The notes beneath the pieces are model-generated. The model was given only the letters and a program-made list of their open reading frames with translations. It had not been told where the DNA came from and did no database searches. From Xanthobacteraceae bacterium (GTDB taxonomy: Bacteria > Pseudomonadota > Alphaproteobacteria > Rhizobiales > Xanthobacteraceae), in contig JASHXZ010000562.1 of NCBI GenBank assembly GCA_030043285.1, positions 1-10,725 on the forward strand: a stretch of DNA of 10,725 nt, read 5' to 3'. This document shows positions 7,055 to 10,725 of this stretch, in pieces. The stretch's first letter is position 1; every line of letters begins with the position of its first letter. The position numbers were made by a program, and so were the translations under genes.

Positions 7055-7237
7055 TTAAACCCTATTCGCCGGGGTTTGTCGTGATTCGCCACTGCGATGG
7101 AGCCTCTCGCGAGCGATGCAATCATCAAGGCGGCTGCGACTACGTCCGCGACCAGTTCGGCAGAAACGACGGAACAAGCGCGAAGGATACAACGTCTGTT
7201 TAGCCGGAAAGACACCGAACAGTGCAATGAGAGATCC
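7055..7237. other. Spacer between GST-like and N-hydroxylase genes, with a weak hairpin
   Basis: This 183-bp stretch holds no recognised gene. The hydroxylase frame is open through its second half from an ATG at 7097, but the 47 extra residues would be low-complexity (Ala/Thr/Ser then Arg/Gln-rich) and are not part of the IucD fold. No convincing promoter was found. It is the second-longest gap after a gene in the window's plus-strand run and could house a promoter for the N-N bond module. Confidence 0.4.
7057..7077. repeat. AAACCC/GGGTTT inverted repeat just after the GST-like stop
   Basis: AAACCC at 7057-7062 pairs with GGGTTT at 7072-7077 around a 9-base loop, three bases after the TGA at 7052-7054. 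Only three T residues end the stem, so it is at best a weak terminator. AGGGT at 7048-7052 could pair alternatively with ACCCT at 7059-7063. Confidence 0.3.
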
Positions 7238-8575
7238 ATGAGGCCTCTGACTCAGTCAATCATGCGGCCGGCCAAACGCGACGTGATGGGAATTGGCATC
7301 GGTCCGTCGAATCTTAGCCTGGCGGCGCTCCTGCATCCGATCGGGCGATTGAATGCCACTTTCCTTGATCAGAAACCTGAATTCCAATGGCATCCGGGCC
7401 TTATGATGCCCGATGCGAGCCTTCAGGTACATTTTCTCAAGGATCTTGTCAGTTTGGTCGACCCGACAAGCCGATATTCTTTTCTTTCCTTCCTCGCAAA
7501 GAAAGGCAGACTTCTCCAATTCATCAACGCGTCATTTTCGCGGGTGCTGCGCTGCGAATTTGAAGAATATTACCGGTGGGTGAGCAAACAGATCCCTGGC
7601 CTTCTTTTCGATTCCTCCGTTGAAAACGTGGCCGTCGAGGATGGCGCTTTGACGCTCCATGGATCCAGCGGGCGGTGGAGAACAGGGCGTCTGGTCATTG
7701 GCTCCGGCTTGACGCCTTATATCCCGCCCGCCGCCGTCGACATGATATGCCCGACCGTAATGCACGCCTCCGATTTCATGCATCGGAAGATCAGCTTCAC
7801 CGACAAGCGAATAAGCGTCATCGGCGGCGGTCAGACGGGCGCAGAGATATTTAAACATCTCATCGAGCTCACTGCCGGCGCCCCATATCGGGTCGATTGG
7901 ATTTCACGAAGGGCAAATTTTTTGCCGTTGGACGAAAGCGCTTTTACAAATGAGCTCTATACCCCCGAGTATAGCGACTATTTCTTTGATCTGCCGCGTA
8001 ACACAAGGGCATCGCTGATCTGCGAGCAAAAGCTGGCTAGCGATGGAGTTTCCGGTATCCTGCTTTCTTCGATATTCCGACGGATATACGAAATCCAGTA
8101 TCTTCGCTCTTCATTTCTGGAATTGAGCCTCAGGCCAGCTCGCGAGCTGGTTTCAATGTGCAAAGGAGAACGCGGTTGGCGTTTGACCTTGCAGCATGCG
8201 CATCGGGATATTCCCGAAACCGTCGATACCGACATCGTCATCTTGGCAACTGGATACATCACCAGTCTGCCGCCATACCTGTCAAGCATCGCAAAGCGCA
8301 TCGCTTGGGACGACGGTTTCCAGGTCGAGGAGGATTTTTCGATCCAGTGGGACGGCCCGCCGAACTGCAAAATTTATGTTCAGGGCTACGCTCGGAATCA
8401 ACGCGGCGTGGCCGACCCCAATCTCGGCCTGATCCCGTGGCGAAACGCCACCATCATCAACAGCATCATGGGCGCGCAACTCTATGAGTGTTCTCCACAA
8501 AAGTCATTCATCGATTGGGAGGTGCCGTTGACCGACCATGAGGATGCAACTCTGTTGACAAGCATTCAAGGATGA
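7238..8575 (+). CDS. L-lysine N6-monooxygenase (IucD/SidA family flavin N-hydroxylase)
   Basis: The protein has 445 residues from the ATG at 7238, the length of E. coli IucD. It would use FAD, NADPH and O2 to hydroxylate the side-chain amine of lysine. Motifs in order are the FAD loop GIGIGPSNLSLAAL (Gly18-Gly22), WHPGLMMPDASLQVHFLKDL, the NADPH loop VIGGGQTGAEIF (Gly196-Gly201), SRRxNF, FTNELYTPEY and ATGY at 337-340. The WHPG/FLKDLVSLVDPTSRYSFLSFL stretch and the TPEY region match IucD more closely than ornithine hydroxylases, so lysine is the likely substrate. In siderophore clusters this enzyme feeds hydroxamate formation. Here no siderophore synthetase is seen, and the next three genes match the hydrazine-forming set of which Spb38 is the hydroxylase. 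Its stop overlaps the cupin start (ATGA). An ATG at 7097 is possible but weaker; the Shine-Dalgarno at 7238 is only GAGAG at close spacing. Confidence 0.88.
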   Translation: MRPLTQSIMRPAKRDVMGIGIGPSNLSLAALLHPIGRLNATFLDQKPEFQWHPGLMMPDASLQVHFLKDLVSLVDPTSRYSFLSFLAKKGRLLQFINASFSRVLRCEFEEYYRWVSKQIPGLLFDSSVENVAVEDGALTLHGSSGRWRTGRLVIGSGLTPYIPPAAVDMICPTVMHASDFMHRKISFTDKRISVIGGGQTGAEIFKHLIELTAGAPYRVDWISRRANFLPLDESAFTNELYTPEYSDYFFDLPRNTRASLICEQKLASDGVSGILLSSIFRRIYEIQYLRSSFLELSLRPARELVSMCKGERGWRLTLQHAHRDIPETVDTDIVILATGYITSLPPYLSSIAKRIAWDDGFQVEEDFSIQWDGPPNCKIYVQGYARNQRGVADPNLGLIPWRNATIINSIMGAQLYECSPQKSFIDWEVPLTDHEDATLLTSIQG

Positions 8576-8952
8576 GCAGCGCCATGGACATGGAACAGCT
8601 GGATATGAGCTCGCAGGCTGATGTGAGCAATATGCCCCGCCTTTACGCCAAGAAGATCGATACGAACGTGGCCGGTATCGAACTGTCTGTCCACGACCTC
8701 TCTTGCATCTCGCCGGCCGCACCGATGAAGACCTCCAGGTTCACGATCGCCGGGCGCTGCGGAACGCCTGACGACAAGCATGAGGTTCATGAGATATGGT
8801 TCGTTGCCGCGGGACGGCTTTCCGTCTTTTACGACGGAAAATGGTATGATGCCGAGGTGGGCGACGCGCTGTATTTCCACCCATTGAAGGTGCATCGGGC
8901 CACCAACAACGGGAAGGACGAGGCCGTTGTTGTGTCGGTTTGGTGGCCGTGA
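8572..8952 (+). CDS. Stand-alone cupin, probable N-N bond-forming hydrazine synthetase component
   Basis: This is a 126-residue single-domain cupin. After about 20 variable N-terminal residues comes the beta-barrel with cupin motif 1, H70-x-x-H73-E74 then IWFVAAG, and motif 2, VGDALYFHPLKVHRA with His108. These residues are candidate metal ligands. In characterised hydrazine synthetases (Spb40 and relatives) a zinc-binding cupin is fused to the N-terminus of a MetRS-like domain. It rearranges the ester formed between N6-hydroxylysine and an activated amino acid into an N-N bond. Here the cupin is separate and sits directly behind the lysine hydroxylase (ATGA overlap) and one base into the oxidoreductase (TGATG). 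ATG codons at 8584 and 8590 are alternative starts. A generic sugar/auxin-type cupin is possible on sequence alone; context makes the hydrazine role likely. Confidence 0.85.
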   Translation: MSSAMDMEQLDMSSQADVSNMPRLYAKKIDTNVAGIELSVHDLSCISPAAPMKTSRFTIAGRCGTPDDKHEVHEIWFVAAGRLSVFYDGKWYDAEVGDALYFHPLKVHRATNNGKDEAVVVSVWWP

Positions 8953-10028
8953 TGCGTCGTCGTTCCTGCGACCTCGCAATCGTCGGCGGCGGAATAACCG
9001 GCGCCTGGTGCTTGTATTTCGCGGCACAGAAATTTCCTGCCTGGCGGATCATCCTGCTTGAGAGATCGAGGATTGCGGGCGGCGCAACGGCACATTCAGC
9101 AGGCGTGTTTTTCGCAGTGGGCCGCTCCGACCGGGAACGGCATCTGGCGGGGCGCAGCGCCGTCCACTATGCCGCGGTCCGAAATCGGCTCACCCTGGAG
9201 TCGAGCGAAGCACCCGCATATTGGATCGCAGACAGCACAGCGCTGCCCGCGCTTCGGAAAATGAGCGTGGGATTTACGGTTGAGTGCTGCCAGGGTGACC
9301 TCGAAGGCGCGACTGACTCGTTGGGGTTGAGGGTCGTCAGCGACGCAGCCGAGACGCTATTTTACGGCGGTACATCCATCAGCATGGAACCAACGGCCGT
9401 GGCGACGGCTCTGATACGGCACTCCGCCCTGTCCTCGTCGGCCTCGGCGTGTGAAGGCGTAGGCGTTCAGCAGATCGACGCTACGGCCGGCGCGATCGAT
9501 CTGGTGTTATCTGATGGCAGCGTACTGACGGCAGGCCGGATCATTGTTGCCGTTGGGCCTTGGATAGTCAACGGCCCAATAGCCAACGGTCCAATTGAGA
9601 GCGTAGCGTCGGAACGGGACATTCGCATCAAGAAGGTCGTTGCCCTGCACATCGACCAAGCTCCCGTTTCGCGCTCACCTGCCATCTTTCTTTATGCTCA
9701 TGACGCTTATCTGATGCCTATCCCACGCCGGAAGCAGTGGTTGTTCAGTTTTCGTAGCGAGGAATGGGACGTCAAAGTCGAGGGCCAAGGGCTGACGATC
9801 AGCCAATTGGATCGCAATCTGGCTCGTTCGATTCTGGGCCAATATTTCCCTGACCTGGTGGACCATTGTTTCGGCGGACGGGTTTTCTGCGATGCCTACA
9901 CCGCCGACTTGGAGCCCGTGGTCTGTTCTCGCGATAACGATCGACTGATCGTCGTAGGCGCCGGCGGCGGTGCGGGTTTTCGACTGGCACCCGGCCTCGC
10001 CGAGGAGGCAGTTCTCAGGCTGGTTTGA
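8952..10028 (+). CDS. DAO-family FAD-dependent oxidoreductase (Spb39/glycine-oxidase-like)
   Basis: The protein has 358 residues from the ATG at 8952, whose A is the last base of the cupin stop (TGATG). The N-terminal dinucleotide fold is AIVGGGITGAW (Gly12-Gly17) with Glu37 ending the second strand to bind the FAD ribose. The C-terminus has GAGGGAGFRLAPGLAEEA (336-353), the usual DAO closing motif. DAO enzymes oxidise C-N bonds of amines and amino acids. In the s56-p1 pathway a protein of this family (Spb39) oxidatively cleaves the lysine-hydrazine adduct to release the hydrazino acid and a lysine-derived aldehyde; this gene is in the expected place for that step. It contains a small in-frame tandem duplication at 9567-9596. 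A TTG at 8940 is an unlikely earlier start. Family firm, reaction inferred from neighbours. Confidence 0.86.
   Translation: MRRRSCDLAIVGGGITGAWCLYFAAQKFPAWRIILLERSRIAGGATAHSAGVFFAVGRSDRERHLAGRSAVHYAAVRNRLTLESSEAPAYWIADSTALPALRKMSVGFTVECCQGDLEGATDSLGLRVVSDAAETLFYGGTSISMEPTAVATALIRHSALSSSASACEGVGVQQIDATAGAIDLVLSDGSVLTAGRIIVAVGPWIVNGPIANGPIESVASERDIRIKKVVALHIDQAPVSRSPAIFLYAHDAYLMPIPRRKQWLFSFRSEEWDVKVEGQGLTISQLDRNLARSILGQYFPDLVDHCFGGRVFCDAYTADLEPVVCSRDNDRLIVVGAGGGAGFRLAPGLAEEAVLRLV
9567..9596 (+). repeat. In-frame 15-bp tandem duplication inside the oxidoreductase gene
   Basis: Two adjacent 15-base units (9567-9581 and 9582-9596) match at 12 of 15 positions and encode VNGPI and ANGPI. They follow the conserved AVGPW of the DAO fold, so this is a short duplicated loop that keeps the frame. 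Confidence 0.5.
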
Positions 10029-10056
10029 TCGACGCTCAATCCAGGCTCAAAGCCGT

Positions 10057-10071
10057 ATGGTGGTCCACCAT
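10057..10071. repeat. Palindrome overlapping the MetRS-like start codon
   Basis: ATGGTGG at 10057-10063 and CCACCAT at 10065-10071 are exact reverse complements around a single T. The proposed start ATG at 10070 lies at the right edge, and no Shine-Dalgarno sequence is visible. An RNA hairpin here could mask the start, or the site could bind a protein; the palindrome may also be chance. Confidence 0.4.
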
Positions 10072-10725
10072 GGTTAGTTCCAGCATACCTCGCAGGTACT
10101 TTTTCGTGCCCGCCACGCCCACTCCAAACGGCCGGCTCCATCTTGGCCATATCGCCGGGCCATTCCTTCGCATGGACATGATGGCGCGCTTCCTGCGCTC
10201 TCGCGGGCACGACGTTCGCGTTATCTCTTCCGTCGATAGCTTCGACACCGCCGTACTGGTGACGGCGGTGCAGGAGAGGAGGCCTGCTGGCGAAGTTTGT
10301 GATTTCTATCGTCGGCAAATCGTCAGCGACCTGAAGGCCCTCGACATTGACGTCGAAGAAGTCACGGATGTAATTCACGGTTCAATAGGTTCACAACATG
10401 CCGCTGATGCTCAAGACGCCATAAGAACGCTGGTGAGTCGCGGTCTAATCGAGACCACCACAGAGCGTGTTCTTTACAGCAAATCGACCGAGCGGTACGT
10501 CGTGGGCGCCTGGCTAACCGGCCGGTGTCCCCACTGCGATGCTGCGGCTGCAGGGTTTTTCTGCGAAGCATGCGGAAACTTTTTCCGGCCGGAAGCGATG
10601 GTCGCTCCGACTCCGCGCCTGGGCGATAGCGAGCTGGAATGGAGAGAGGTGGATAGTCTGTTTCTGAGAATCGATGACACTCACGAATTAGAACAAAGTA
10701 TGATAAAGGCGGGCGCCTCTGACCA
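10070..10725 (+). CDS. Methionyl-tRNA-synthetase-like amino-acid-activating protein, N-terminal part (3' end outside window)
   Basis: The frame is open from the ATG at 10070 to the right edge (218 full codons). It is a class I aminoacyl-tRNA synthetase catalytic domain of the MetRS type: TPNGRLHLGHIAGP with HLGH at 24-27, a connective region, and a zinc knuckle Cys153-x2-Cys156 and Cys165-x2-Cys168. The KMSKS loop would lie beyond the window. It is not a housekeeping MetRS. The A-L-P-Y-A-N-G segment of E. coli MetRS is A-T-P-T-P-N-G here, and the usual ADDxHGT is S-V-D-S-F-D-T, so methionine-pocket positions are changed. In Spb40-type hydrazine synthetases the MetRS-like domain adenylates an amino acid and joins it to N6-hydroxylysine, and no tRNA charging is needed. 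The gene starts 41 bp after the oxidoreductase stop. In-frame TTG at 10025 is an alternative start. Confidence 0.87.
   Translation, partial: MVSSSIPRRYFFVPATPTPNGRLHLGHIAGPFLRMDMMARFLRSRGHDVRVISSVDSFDTAVLVTAVQERRPAGEVCDFYRRQIVSDLKALDIDVEEVTDVIHGSIGSQHAADAQDAIRTLVSRGLIETTTERVLYSKSTERYVVGAWLTGRCPHCDAAAAGFFCEACGNFFRPEAMVAPTPRLGDSELEWREVDSLFLRIDDTHELEQSMIKAGASD

Noticed and set aside
7097..7237. A 47-residue N-terminal extension of the lysine hydroxylase from 7097
   Set aside because: It is low-complexity, adds to a protein that is already full IucD length, and has no good ribosome binding site. It remains possible.
7238..8575. A hydroxamate siderophore cluster signalled by the IucD-type hydroxylase
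   Set aside because: No acyltransferase, IucA/IucC-type synthetase, NRPS or receptor gene is seen in the window. The next genes fit hydrazine formation instead.
10070..10725. A housekeeping methionyl-tRNA synthetase
   Set aside because: Methionine-pocket residues are changed and the gene lies within a biosynthetic cluster behind a cupin and an oxidase.

Overview
The window is GC-rich (roughly 60% by eye) and densely packed. Every gene lies on the plus strand, most joined by 1-4 bp stop/start overlaps. The LeuC/LeuD pair and the lysine hydroxylase are of the proteobacterial type, and codon use looks like an alphaproteobacterium, perhaps a rhizobial-type accessory region. That placement is an inference of moderate confidence; nothing in the window fixes a taxon. 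The layout is that of a biosynthetic gene cluster cut at both ends.

Left module (1-4710): five genes that together look like one round of 2-oxo-acid chain extension followed by transamination. They are the C-terminal end of a homocitrate/isopropylmalate synthase-like condensing enzyme, LeuC-like and LeuD-like dehydratase subunits, a beta-decarboxylating dehydrogenase of the isopropylmalate/homoisocitrate/malate family, and a PLP aminotransferase. Such a set would add one CH2 to a 2-oxo acid using acetyl-CoA and then convert the product to an amino acid. The condensing enzyme lacks the LeuA regulatory domain, and some substrate-pocket positions depart from the leucine enzymes, so a dedicated non-leucine role is likely.

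Middle (4711-7237): a 134-bp intergenic stretch with two good inverted repeats, then a flavoprotein carrying two nucleotide-binding motifs and an ATGY motif, then a glutathione S-transferase-like protein, then a 183-bp spacer.

Right module (7238 to the end): an IucD/SidA-type lysine N6-hydroxylase, a small single-domain cupin, a DAO-family FAD oxidoreductase, and the N-terminal part of a methionyl-tRNA-synthetase-like protein with an altered amino-acid pocket. This combination is the N-N bond (hydrazine)-forming machinery known from s56-p1 (Spb38-40), with relatives in the triacsin and formycin/pyrazofurin clusters. There, N6-hydroxylysine is coupled to a second amino acid by a fused cupin-MetRS protein, and an FAD enzyme then cuts away the lysine skeleton to leave a hydrazino acid. 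Here the cupin and the MetRS-like part are separate genes with the oxidoreductase between them.

Working model (inference): the left module makes a homologated amino acid, for example 2-aminoadipate from 2-oxoglutarate. The right module turns it, or glycine, into a hydrazino acid with lysine as the sacrificial nitrogen donor. The extra flavoprotein and the GST-like protein tailor the product. I do not recognise a described product for this exact gene set.
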